Below are positions 1 to 11,100 of a DNA stretch of 32,019 nt, piece by piece. Position numbers and translations under genes: made by a program. The notes beneath the pieces were generated by a model. It saw nothing but the letters and a program-made list of their open reading frames with translations. It did not search any database and was not told the DNA's origin. Source of the DNA: Hypsibius dujardini (lineage: Eukaryota; Tardigrada; Eutardigrada; Parachela; Hypsibiidae); assembly GCA_001579985.1 (NCBI GenBank), contig LRSR01011911.1, positions 1 to 32,019 on the forward strand. Direction: 5' to 3'. The number at the start of each line of letters is the position of its first letter. Position 1 is the stretch's first letter.

Positions 1-795
1 CGCCTTGTGGTTCGTTCTGATAGTTCCTGATGCGACAACCTTTATTTCTTTCTTTTTACGTATACCGGACTTGGTCTTCTTGTATCCGTGAAAGAGTGGT
101 GTACCTAAATTGCATTCGTAGATGAACTACTTGCTTTTCAGTCCACATGCATTAAAGATGGCGGCCTCGTTGTTTTTGACTTCCACCCCGTAATCGTACC
201 AGCATATTTTTTTCACTAACCACAAAATTTATTCGTTATCACAAAGCTATTTGCCATTCGTCAAGAAATTTTGAAGTCAAACGGGGGGTATCTTGGTTCT
301 ACTAAAAAATGGTCCGTTTTGATTTTCTGAAAACATGCCCACCGTCATCTCAAAATCAATTACTTTTTTATTTCCCATCACGGATAAACAACTTTTGCAT
401 TTAAAGAATGTCTTATCAATGGTTTTATCGATCTCAGATTGCGGATGACTGCTGCAATTTCAGCTGAACGCACGATTTCTAAAAACTCGTACCGGCTCAA
501 CTTGGCTGGATAACCCTTCTGTATTCATTCATTTCTGAATAGCCATGCAACTGCAATTATATGGGTGAGAATATTTTGTAATGTTTTAATATAGACAATC
601 AGAATATATTTATAATCAAGGAGCGCTTTTTAATTTTCTGCTAACTCGGAAACATCAAATGAGTATTGACATACTGAATTTTGAATAATGAAATAATGAT
701 TTTAATTTTTATTATTATAAATATATGGTAATGCTTTTGGGTGAAACTTATTTCAAAATTCTTTTTATTTATTTTGCAAACTTCACAACGATTAG
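1..795. other. AT-rich non-coding stretch
   Basis: I see no convincing exon, RNA gene or repeat here. The last part (about 700-795) is very AT-rich and reads as the intron in front of the candidate exon that starts at 796. Confidence 0.4.
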
Positions 796-1262
796 ATCAT
801 GTCGTGATGAATTGATGATGACGTTCTACGCGTACATGCAAGAGCCAAAGCCAATGGTGAAGAGTCAGTCGGATCAAGTGATTGAACAGCGCATGCAAGC
901 CCACGGATATGAGCGATGTAAGCAGATAATTATTCCGTTAATTCAATATTTTTATTAATATTTTAACAATGTTTTAACAATATTTTTTTAAACAACATTT
1001 TATTCAATATTTTGTCAACAATCTTTCTTACAATATTTTATTCAGCATTTTTTTCTTACGGCAATTAAACATTTTTTCATTGCGTGGTACAATTTTCTGT
1101 CTTGCGCTGCATCAGTTATCTCTTACTCACTCGGTGCAGTTGCAATTTGTCGATTTGAAATTCTTCATAAAATGTTTTTGCTGACTTGCAGACTATACCA
1201 ACTTCATGAGTACCGGTATTTTGCTGTCACGCAATTCCTTGTGCCGGGTTGTCGTGACCTGA
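796..1262 (+). CDS. 3' end of an unrecognised gene (two candidate exons)
   Basis: Two exon candidates fit together. The first (796-917) follows an AG, stays open, and ends at a GTAAGC donor. It encodes a hydrophilic stretch containing ELMMTFYAYMQEPKPMVK and QVIEQRMQAHGYER. The second (1192-1262) follows a strong acceptor (pyrimidine tract, then TTGCAG), continues in the same phase (T plus AC makes Tyr) and reads YYTNFMSTGILLSRN before a TGA at 1260-1262. The matching phase and strong splice sites support a real 3' end. I do not recognise the family, and the 5' exons would lie upstream, partly outside the window. It could be a chance pairing. Confidence 0.4.
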
Positions 1263-1376
1263 CCGGCAGTTACATATATCAACGAGATATCAATGATGGG
1301 AGGAGACTTGGCGTTTCGTGTCGGCGGAAAGGTCTGCTGGTCAACGGCGACCAAAACGCAGGTACGAATGAGCACG

Positions 1377-1521
1377 TACTGTACTGCCGCGATTATAATG
1401 GTCGGTTTTTGCACCTGAGCAGCACAATCGGCCTGTGTGTTGGCTGAGTGCCAACTCATCACAGAGGCACGTGTGACGGAGGCGGGGCTTAACTGACCGT
1501 TATAATCGCGGCAGTACAGTA
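1377..1521. repeat. Short inverted repeat, 27-bp arms
   Basis: Arms at 1377-1403 and 1495-1521 are reverse complements with one mismatch (ATAATGGTC against ATAACGGTC), separated by about 91 bases of relatively GC-rich sequence. A transcript of this stretch would form a long hairpin. The origin is unknown: a tiny transposon remnant and a hairpin RNA are both possible. Confidence 0.75.
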
Positions 1522-1638
1522 TTTTATCGTAACTAGTTCAGCTAATATCACATATTTATATTTATCGATACACTTGTTTCATAGTATGAATTAAAGTGGA
1601 ATAAACAGGTTTGATAAAGAGGAATTAATGACAAACTT

Positions 1639-2187
1639 GGGACAATATTCAAAAAGGTACTGTAAAATATGTCCACTTTTTTTGATAGAATTTTAAAGTG
1701 CGGGAAATACTGGAGTATTTCATTTTGTTACTTGCACGGTAAATTTTTGAATAAGCTCTCATGTCAATAGTTTGTTTTTGCACCAATCGCCAAATTAAAT
1801 TTCTTATCGCTTAATATCAGCACGATATTCTTTAGGTGTTAGTTGGCGGCGCTACGTTTCATTTCTGAAATGTCACTCGGACGTTTCTGGTCTCGATTGA
1901 AAAACAGGTCCACAGTTCCGCCCTGTGTCATCCACAAAAGATTCTGCTAATGGCAATCGATATTGACAAAAAGATTGACAATGAAGGCCTTTCCAGAAAT
2001 CCAAGTTTTTACAGGGGAAAGTTGGAGAAAATGGGATCTTCCAGCGTTTCCAAAATTTTAAATTCTACCAAAAAAGCTATCAGAGCCATCCACATTGAGG
2101 AAATACATTTTATAAATCATCACTAATATTGCACCAATTAAAAAAAAAAGGTGCGCCCATTTTACATTCCCTCCTGAAAATTGTCCC
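1639..2187. mobile_element. Foldback element, copy 1
   Basis: The ends are inverted copies: GGGACAATATTCA at 1639 and TGAAAATTGTCCC at 2175-2187, continuing imperfectly inward (GTAAAAT next to a T-rich tract). The inner right arm (GATTCTGCTAATGGCAATCG, near 1944) matches the equivalent part of copy 2 (about 13318). The centre carries degenerate forms of the GGCGGAGCT / AGCTCCGCC pair seen in the other copies. There is no coding capacity, so this is a non-autonomous, MITE-like DNA element. I did not find a clear target-site duplication. Confidence 0.55.
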
Positions 2188-2293
2188 ACGTAGGTGCAAA
2201 TTAGTATAAACCAAAGCATCACTACTTCAGAACTAGTAAAATTTCTTAGTTTATCTAGCGTGAGTAACGTAAATGAGCCGTATCTCTTATTAG

Positions 2294-2541
2294 GGTCGAG
2301 GAGCAGTGGCCTTTTTGCGACGTAACAACGCATTGGAAGTGTTGGATGATGAATGTAGCGTCCTGTGGAGGCGAGCAGCTACCCTACCCAACCAACCAAC
2401 CAACAAGGAATGCTCATGTTCAACAACGTTGCCGCCTCAAACCTCCCTAAAGTCAGCTTCATCATAACCGCAGGATATCCCGATCTCACCGGTACTGGAA
2501 AGGCCTGGGGAATTAAGCGGGATCGTTACACGTGCGTCTAA
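2294..2541 (+). other. GC-richer segment with overlapping short open frames
   Basis: Base composition rises here relative to its surroundings. After an AG at 2292-2293 one frame stays open to a TAA at 2465-2467 (it contains GRGAVAFLRRNNALEVLDDE). A second frame runs from an ATG at 2410 to a TAA at 2539-2541. Either could be a terminal exon, but there is no partner exon or recognisable family, so this is only a hint. A short (CCAA)n run lies at about 2381-2402. Confidence 0.15.
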
Positions 2542-2627
2542 CATCTTGGGATTCAGCGATCCGATTTTGAAAACTTTAACCTAATTTAAATCTTTTCCAC
2601 CTTGATGTTTCCCTACCCTCAAACTGG

Positions 2628-2864
2628 TTGATCGTTAATTTCGACACGGATTTCATCATTAACAGGAAGCATCGCAGTACATTGATTTTGACGAGGATTA
2701 ATTTTGGCGTTCCGGCTGTTTACGATTTGAACCATGGGATAGGCGGTGGGGGTAAAATACGTGGATTGCATTTTTCCCTTGACGACCAGTTAATTCAGCT
2801 GGGCTTTTTCGTCTTTGATTATGATCCCAGAGAGGTAGACATGTACCTCGCGACCCAGGCGTAA
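2628..2864 (+). other. Unassigned open frame, 78 codons
   Basis: This open frame (containing RINFGVPAVYDLNHGIGGGG and QLIQLGFFVFDYDPREVDM) has a protein-like composition without long low-complexity runs. It has no recognisable family, signal peptide or neighbouring splice partner. An AG at about 2664 would open a different frame. It may be a chance frame or a relic exon. From 2865 to about 3460 I see nothing further of note. Confidence 0.15.
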
Positions 2865-3465
2865 GTAGAGTAGTGAGCTGCGAATGACAAAAGAGCGATG
2901 CTGCAAGTATACTCATTTCGACACAGGAATGTGCGAGATCCGCATATGCTGTTGATCAACAAATCCAAGTCTCCTGTGCGGTTTCCACGCACACACCATT
3001 CAGGTGTGCAAGGAGAAAAGTAGCCCAATATTACTTTGCACCTTGTGATATATTTAAGCGCCCATGTGTGACGTTGAAAAAAGTTTGTAAACGTGTGTAT
3101 GGAACGGTAAGGCTGCTGCACCTGCCTTTGCATGCCTGTTTGAACGCCAGTGACTAATTACATCCAAATTATCTGCTCCGCAGATAATAATGTGGGGACC
3201 TATCACTACGAGAATTGGTAGGAGTGATATATCTGTCCCTGCAGTAAGGGAGCGAGGGCGTATTAATCACTACTCAAAGACAATACAGCGAGACCGCCTA
3301 ATCCAGCTCAGCTCCCACCATTTCAGGCAAGGTACGGCAGGTCAACGAAACCTCGCATACGTGGTGCCCAAACATTCATACCACGATTCACGAATCCAAA
3401 CAGGAGTTTTCACACCCGTGTTTGCTTATCTTAACTTGTGGAAGGATCCTGTAGAATGATCCTGT

Positions 3466-3474
3466 ATAAATACC
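3466..3474 (+). promoter_or_regulatory. Possible TATA element of the orphan membrane gene
   Basis: A TATAAATA-like sequence lies about 210 bases upstream of the ATG at 3686, on the same strand. The distance would allow a 5' UTR of roughly 180 bases. There is no further support. Confidence 0.3.
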
Positions 3475-3685
3475 TGAAAATGTGCGAGCTCAATTTCATT
3501 CAGTATCCACATACAGACGGAAGAAACACTTCCTCAAAAAGGAAGCTTGATTATATTATCCTTAGCGAAAAAAATAGTTTTCTTTCTAATACGGTTTTGC
3601 TTCTCAAAAATATCCCAGTAATTTTTCCATCTGTGCAAAAACCACCCGCGTTGTGCTCACGTGTTGTCCAACCAGCTGCAGAAAA

Positions 3686-4564
3686 ATGTTTGCAACAACC
3701 CGGCAAATGCTCCTCTTGCTGCTCCTACTCCACGGCTCATTTGGTGGCCCGCAACGGCCATCGGATGTCAATGACTTCGATGTGGCTGCCTCAACGGAGC
3801 AAAGCCCCACCCTTCTCTCGCGACCTCGTCGGAGTGTCGCAGGGAAAGTGGGTACGGCTGCGGCGACCTCCCTGTTCCTGACTCTCCTAACGGAGGGTCT
3901 CAAACGCGGGATCGAATACCTCAGTGTCTCTTTGGGCAGAAAAACAACACGAGAGGCCCCACCCCTGATTGAACCCCTGGGTGAAGCCCTTCCTGCAACC
4001 ACGAAGACGCGGAGCCCCGTCGTCGTTCTGTGGACGTATCAAACTCCGGGACCAGCAACATTGAACCGGCGTTTCGCTTCGCCCGAGACGGAAGGTACCT
4101 ACACCAAGGCTGCAGTCATCCCTAATGCTCAGTCCCAATTTTCACGGGGTACTTTGACGGAAAATGCTCCAACAACCTTTCCAAAGCTGTGGGATATGGG
4201 ACCGGAAAGAGGTATTGAAGGAAAGTCCCGTGACGAGATCAAGTCACGTGACGATCGTGTATTGAAAAGTGGCGAGGGTGCGGGGAGGTCTTCTTTGAAG
4301 GAGGACACTCAAAAGCAGACTACTGTTTTGAGCAGTGTCAATGGACCTCCTGTTGCAGAAAAGGAGGAGGGAGGGATATGGATTACGATGACGAGTGTGT
4401 CGGTGGGTGTGGCGGGAGGGCTGGCTGTTTTAGCCTTCTTCGTCGTTAGAATGGTATTGCAACGAAGAAGGCGGGGAAAAAGTTCCGGGGGAAAACGAAG
4501 CGGTGCGTACTACGTCCCGGACGGACGGGCAGGTTACGGAGGACCTCTGGTTCAACAAGTGTAA
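3686..4564 (+). CDS. Orphan single-pass type I membrane protein, single exon
   Basis: This uninterrupted reading frame of about 292 residues starts at the ATG at 3686 (aaaaATG context; the frame is open further upstream but without an ATG). The N-terminus is a classic signal peptide (MFATTRQMLLLLLLLHGSFG). A furin-type RPRR site follows near residue 45, then a Ser/Thr/Pro- and charge-rich ectodomain without cysteines, one transmembrane helix at about 232-257 (TSVSVGVAGGLAVLAFFVV), and a basic tail (RRRRGK) ending in GGPLVQQV. The final V-x-V-type end could be a PDZ ligand (inference). No family is recognised. It is the only intron-less gene among split neighbours. It is convergent with the CAP gene, whose stop is about 370 bases downstream. 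Confidence 0.7.
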   Translation: MFATTRQMLLLLLLLHGSFGGPQRPSDVNDFDVAASTEQSPTLLSRPRRSVAGKVGTAAATSLFLTLLTEGLKRGIEYLSVSLGRKTTREAPPLIEPLGEALPATTKTRSPVVVLWTYQTPGPATLNRRFASPETEGTYTKAAVIPNAQSQFSRGTLTENAPTTFPKLWDMGPERGIEGKSRDEIKSRDDRVLKSGEGAGRSSLKEDTQKQTTVLSSVNGPPVAEKEEGGIWITMTSVSVGVAGGLAVLAFFVVRMVLQRRRRGKSSGGKRSGAYYVPDGRAGYGGPLVQQV

Positions 4565-4568
4565 TAAA
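4563..4568 (+). terminator. Poly(A) signal overlapping the stop codon
   Basis: AATAAA shares its first two bases with the TAA stop (4562-4564) of the orphan membrane gene. If used, the 3' UTR would be only some 15-30 bases long. Confidence 0.55.
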
Positions 4569-4933
4569 AAAATTTAAAAATAATAACTCATAGAAATGTC
4601 GAGACGCTGAATATTATTTATCGGTACATGCAGTTTCTTGCGCACAATTTTAGAGGATTTTGCTCATCTTACGAGATCGAAGTCCACTTTTTTACTGCTT
4701 GTTCTTTACATTGTTTTCGATTCGTTTAGTTTTATATTGTCTTTATCTCCGATGTATGTTGTCATAGCACGAAAGAACCTCTCTCCCGTGACACAGTGGA
4801 AAAAGGAAATATTTTAGAATCACATTTTGGGTGTAGGCATACATTTGAACAGACAGTCTCCCACAGTACATATGGATGGAATTTCAATTAACGACAAATA
4901 AAAAGGTCTGAGGTAGAGTAATCTGCTTCGACA

Positions 4934-7900
4934 TCACTGAAGACAGTCGCAAGACTCTTTGCATTCAGGCTTTTTGCTCTTGGCAATACCGTTTTCACAG
5001 ACACCGGGATTTTCCCAGAAGAATTTGTTGCACGCCTGTCGCTGTGCCGGATCTGCTCCCGGCAACGGGCATTCCACCTCTGCAATCACAACACACAATT
5101 AAAATCTCCTTCACACCTCCATTGACTCGCATTCTAATTTGAGTCAAATGAAAATATATTTCGGTTATGTTTTAGGCAGGGATTATTTGATTTGATGGAC
5201 TCTCAATCCAAGTCTTCTTTGAGGGATTAATAACAATGTGTCATATTCAAAAAATTGGTTTGTTAAAAAAACTGATTTTAAATTTGCAAGCAAACTCCAC
5301 TTGACCATTCATTTTATTCAAAAAATTCCGTCCAACTATTTGAAATACTTCCCAAAGCTCTGATATTAAAAGAATTTTGATTTATAATTTTTATCAAATA
5401 AAAGATATCGAAATCGTGGTTTGAAGTCGCGGCGCGTGTAGACCGAAAGCTCCAGGACTTACTGCAAAGGCCGTTAGGACAACGGTTGCTACCAAGACCG
5501 CCACATTGTCCACAGACTCCACCATTGGCCGGTGTGCCCTCTAGGTAGGGCGAACACGTCCCGGGAATGTAATCTGTACTGCTGCAAGTGTAAGAAATCC
5601 CACAGGTAACAACAGAACACATCTGGAAAATGTTCAAAAAATGGACTCTCTTGACTTTTTACGAATTGTGTTTTCGAGCAGTGTTTCATATTTTGGCGTT
5701 TCGATTTATAGACATACGGGAAACATTAGATGTGCATCAGAATATTAGGTGTTTATCAGAATACTTATTCATCTTGAATTGACTAAACCAGCTAAGACTG
5801 CTCATTAAAGAAGCATGGAGAGCTGGGACCGGCAGTAGTACAAGCCAGTCAAATTTAAAAAAAATTACCGGACTAACCATTTAGTTGTTAACTGAATTAA
5901 AAAATTAAAAAATTATTAAAGCTTAAATCAATTTTTTTAAAAATTACTTTAACGTAAGTAAATTTGCGATCGTGAATATAAAACAAGTGCAAAATATCTC
6001 ATTCAATTTGATGTACGTAACCTTGCGGCTTACTAAAGGCAGTGATGGCAAATGAAGGTCCGTACACCCGAGCACTTATCGGTAAATCCGCAGCCCATGA
6101 TAGCAACTTCAGCGTAGACTTGCTGCAAAAACACACGTAATAAATTTCGTACGGTTCGGTTGTTATCCAATCAAATACGTGTCTGTCTTGCAAGATGAAC
6201 AAGTTAGTGATAATGGTTTAAAATAGGCCAAAACAGGCATTTCATTATAAATTAAATTATAATTAGTTTGTTTTAAAATTAGACGCCGGTCGGTCATGCG
6301 TTGATCTATCACTTAATATATATTATAAAAATATTTAAAAAACATTTAAAACCCGTTTTAATTATTATAAAACCACTTTGGATTTAAACTATGAAAAAAC
6401 AGCGTATGTATTTTAATTTATGTCAATCTTGATTAAATTTAAAATTATATTTTTTTCACGTGATAATTCAATAACTTAATCTAAATTCAACATCTTGATT
6501 TAAACAGCACACTGGTACTTCAAAGTAGGTTCACGACCTACCACAGCGTAATGGCCAGTTTCTTGCAACGGACACTGTGGTTTTTGGCCGTAGACGAATG
6601 CTTTCTTCTCGCTGGCCCAACTTAACAATGCGCCCTTGAATCCCTGGTTGCCTCGGGCGATATTCTGGCCGAAACATGTGATCTCAGGTCCGGCTGTTGT
6701 AGGAAATACAAAAAAATATTATTTCAGAAACTGGACTGGTTCGCCCAGGATCTGAATGTTTTTTTTACAGTTCTAAATAATTTGCCTTTCTTTGAAAAAA
6801 TGATTTAAAATTCCAAAACGTATAAAGCATCTGCGAACGAAAAACGGAGCCTTAAAACTATACACCCACCCCCACGTGAGTTTAGAGGCATTTTGAGCGA
6901 TTATCTATAGATTGAGTGAGTCGAGTTGTAAATTTCATGGAGAACAAACTGACCGTTTTGTGCTGCGTAAAGTCACGAGAACTTTTTGTCAACAATATTC
7001 AATGTAAATCAAAATTAGTTATTAAATTAAGTTACATTAAAGTACAGGAATTGAATTATTTAAATTATCTATTTGCCAATTCTAAAAAGAACACATGAAT
7101 CACATAGAACAACTCCTACATATTTTTATGAAGCGCATTGAGCCAAAATATCACATGAGTTAAAAATTATTAGCGTTATCACATGTAACTGGTAATCTTT
7201 AATTGAACAGGCAAATGTATTGACTTTGAAAGCCCACCGGTAGTTTTTCAGGGGAGAAACGAACATTTTCAAACAAATCGCGCTGACACGACACGCGCGG
7301 TATGATAGCCGGAAGAACATGCACTTTAACGGCGTGCATTCCTACGAAAATGAGCAACCCCGCTGACGGACTCATTAACTCTTACTTAGGCAGACAACTA
7401 TGCAATGCGACTAAATTAGAATTACTGCCGAGAGTTATTAAGTCGCACGACATGTCTGTCATGCTGATGAAGACAGTCGTTCTGGCAAATTTCGCCGACA
7501 ATGACATGTTAAACCATCGCAAATGACTGTTCTATCCACCTAATTAATTAACCCTTGCACGACGTAATCCTCTCCGGTGAACCTGTTACTGGCCTTCTGG
7601 GCAGTTATGCCGCCTGTTACGCAACCTCATATCATTCGATATTCAGACACTTCACTTTTTTATATAAAACGAAACTCTTCAGACAGGAAAGGCACACTTC
7701 CGGATTTCCTATTCTTTCCTTCGTTTCAAGTCGGAACAACCACTTCCACTACTACCATGCAGGCCTCCCTCATCGTCCTCGCCGCCGTTCTCGGTGTGGC
7801 CCTCGCTGCCGGCAACGGTGACCAGGTCCCCAAGGTGTGGGACGCCCTCGCCAAGCTCCGTGGAAAGGGTGCCCTCACTGCTGAGCAGATCCAGGCGCTC

Positions 7901-8126
7901 GTCCCCAACGCGGTGGCCGGAAAGGACTACCCCGACAACCAGGCCATCCCCAGCCCCCGCCCCATCCAGTGCAACCCCGCCAAGCCTGGTTTCTATGCTG
8001 ATACCTCCGCCTCCTCCAAATGCCAGCTCTTCGACCGATGCGACGTCAACGGACAACTGACCAGCTACATCTGCCCCAAATTGAGCGTAAGTCCGGACAT
8101 CGTTTGTTTGCCTATATGCCTGTCTG

Positions 8127-8158
<32 letters not shown>

Positions 8159-11100
8159 CTTGTCTGATTGCATAATTATCTGCAAGTGCCTGGATCATTG
8201 GTTGTTTTATCTTTTTCCACGAAGAGGTTAATTTTCTCTTTTTGTTGTATTTTAGGTCTTCAACCAGATCACTTTGGGTAAGTTCACTTCCTCGCCTTAT
8301 AAATAGGCTTTTTTTAAATGGGTTTGATTAGCGTCTGTAACTCATACCCTGTTTTTGTTGCAGTCTGCGACTGGTTCTTCAACGTTGACTGCTCGCAGTC
8401 CGCTGCCCTTGCTGATTATTCCAACAGCCGCCTGTACCAGGGCAAGGACGTCGTTCTCCTCGTACGTATTCCATTTTTTGCTTAAGAATTTTAGTATTAA
8501 TTCACAAAAGACATCTTGTCTGATTTGTTTCTTTTTCGTGTAGGATGACCAACTCGTCATTGCCTGAGCGTCGCAGTCATTGGAACAGGAAGAGGTCGTT
8601 TAATCTTTCTAACGATTTAGGTTTCCTCTCTAGAAGACATGGGTGTATGGGCTGTATGTCCGACGTTGTGCTTACTTCGAATCAGTGCAAATTGATGGGC
8701 AGAGAGCTTAACGTCCTGCTTGCTTAAAGACTGAACCGTAATTGGTTTTCGCGTGCGGTAAAATAAATTCTCAGGCTTAATTGTACTATGACGTTGAACG
8801 GCTTAGTCAGTACTAAGCGATGACCCCACAGTGTCAAAGTTATTACAAGTATTTGCGGCCGCTAGCCTCACAATTATGATAACTAGAGCAGTTTGTCTTA
8901 CTTAACCTAAACTAAAATATACTATAGAATTAAAACAAAATGAACTGAAACTTTTAACAACAAATTTATTAGTTCTAAATTATAGACTCGGAAAACAAAT
9001 GAACAAAAAGTTCCCGTTGCTCAAAACAACAGCAGCAATAATTGCAAACTTCTGAATTTATTTAAGGGTTCAGTTATTAAACAATTCAGTAGCTAAAAAT
9101 AAAAGCATTGGTTGACTAATTTGTCAGATACTAAATTCTAGTCTTGTTTACTCAAAGAAACTAAGCTAAAAGTCTTACTGACCAAGCATGTGATAAAACA
9201 TTATTTGGTTGACTCCCTTTAGTTATTGCAGTACTTATATTTAACACGAGAAAGGTCGTGTCAAATTAAAAACTAGTTTCCTACAGACTCTTTTTTAAGT
9301 TCGTGTTAAAAATACTAATGGTATACTAGTTTTGTTGTAGAAATATGAAATGGTCCCAAGAAAAGAATATTTATACAGTACCTTCAAATGTGACATTTTA
9401 TTAGAGTGTATTACACTTAAGATATGTTTTTCCGTGGAATGAAAATAAATGAGAAAAAGGCATCACATCAGTTGCCAAGAGAGAAAATAATCTTTAATAA
9501 TACCGCTAATTAAAGGTGACTTACTTTTTATGCCATTCTGTCCGATCCCGGGAATGAAACCGTGACCTCCTTTGCAGGTGTCGGCCCACGCCTGGGCGGC
9601 CAACGCTAAATTGTCGTCGTACTCCACCTCGAGGAGGTTTGCGCCTTTTACTAAGCGACGTATTTCGTTCGTCACATCCACAATCATTTGCTTCATTTTA
9701 GGGTCGGCCAAGCTGAAGGGAACCGCAATTCCAGCCGCATCCACACCGGGGTCCACGATGCGCTCCATTGGTGTGAGAATCGAATCAGGAAGTACATCTG
9801 TAAGGCGAAGTGGTTTACATTGTGGATATTTCATATTTGGAATCTAAATAAATCCAGTTGAGTTACGTTTTAAAGTCACGATCAAAGTTGATATCAACAT
9901 ATATATAAGCTATTTAAGTTATTTAACTCTGGTTTAAGTTTATTAATTTAGGTTGATAAGATAACTTAAATCTAGTTTAAAGTCACCGACAAAGTTAGTA
10001 TATATAAATATAGTAGTCATTTAAATAGTTCAAATTTGCTTTAGGTCTGTTAATTTATAAACGAAGATTAATTTAAGCCAGGTTTAAAGTCACGGGAAAA
10101 GTTGATACATATATACAGTATATTAATTATTACACTTTTGAGAGACAGGAAGTCAGCAGTTACCGAAACGAAGAAAAGAGGGATTAAACATCGTTAAGCG
10201 AGATAAATATTTACCTTGGTCGGAACGAGGTAAGCTTCCCGGAAAGTAGGTATCGTAACGGGAAGAAGAGGCACATCTCATTCTAGCATCGCAATCTGCA
10301 TCACTCTCACATCGCTGCCATTTCTTGCTTTCCTTGTCTGCACCCAGTGCTTGTGCCCAGCACCAAAGATCACGTTTCTTTGAGGGAATAACATCATAGG
10401 CCCAGCACCAGCCAAGTGAACAGCCACATTGAGGTTCGTTTCTAATAAGAAAGGTTGAGCATGGGGTTGGAGTGGTTGGACGGTTCTCCCGAACCACGTC
10501 AGTCAATTGATCTATGAAAGACCGCGAATTTAACGCGGCCAATTTTGATCTACCACCTGTCTGTATGTCTGTCTGTCTGTCTGTTTGTTGGATTGTATAT
10601 CTGTATGCCTGCCTGTCTGTTTGTCTATCTGTTTGTCTGTTTGTTTGCCTGTCTGTTTCCCTGCCTGTCAGTCATGCATTTCAGATCGGAAATCTCGATT
10701 TGCAAATGAGTTTGAAAACCAATCTTACCTTCGGCGGAACGAATCGTTGTGCTGCCAGTATATCGCGATGAAGATCCACATGTCATTCTCTCATCGCAGT
10801 CCGCTGTTTCCATACAGCGTTGCCAGTTCTTGTTTGGGTTGCTCTCTTCTAGAGCCTGAGTCCAACACCATTTTGCACCGATTTGGGGAGGAAACTTGTC
10901 ATAGCTCCAGCACCAACCGTTGAGACAGCCACAGTTGCCAGTGCAGGGTGTGGGAACAGTCGGGCGATTTGCTATTTGCACAGGCGTCAGTTGGTCTGAA
11001 AATATCTTTCCAAGTTGTATATTGCGACATCGCTGGAGTTTCAACCGTGTCAACTGAATCTTCAACTCTTCAATATTTCTAGAGAGACATTTCAGAGTTT

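Larger units (their letters stand above)
7178..9047. repeat. Left arm of the large inverted duplication
   Basis: This block matches the reverse complement of 22255-24121. Matching is almost perfect from about 7340 to 9047 (promoter, all four exons, introns, 3' flank) and clearly weaker in 7178-7340. The match stops after AATAATTGCAAACTT. Two smaller matching blocks follow on the same arm: 10094-10172 (with about 21705-21779) and 10852-11225 (with about 21340-21700). Confidence 0.9.

Noticed and set aside
7709-8185. 158-codon open frame antisense to the nested chitin-binding gene
   Set aside because: It is a shadow of a codon-biased exon plus the (CTGT)n array; the same shadow occurs in the duplicate, as expected.
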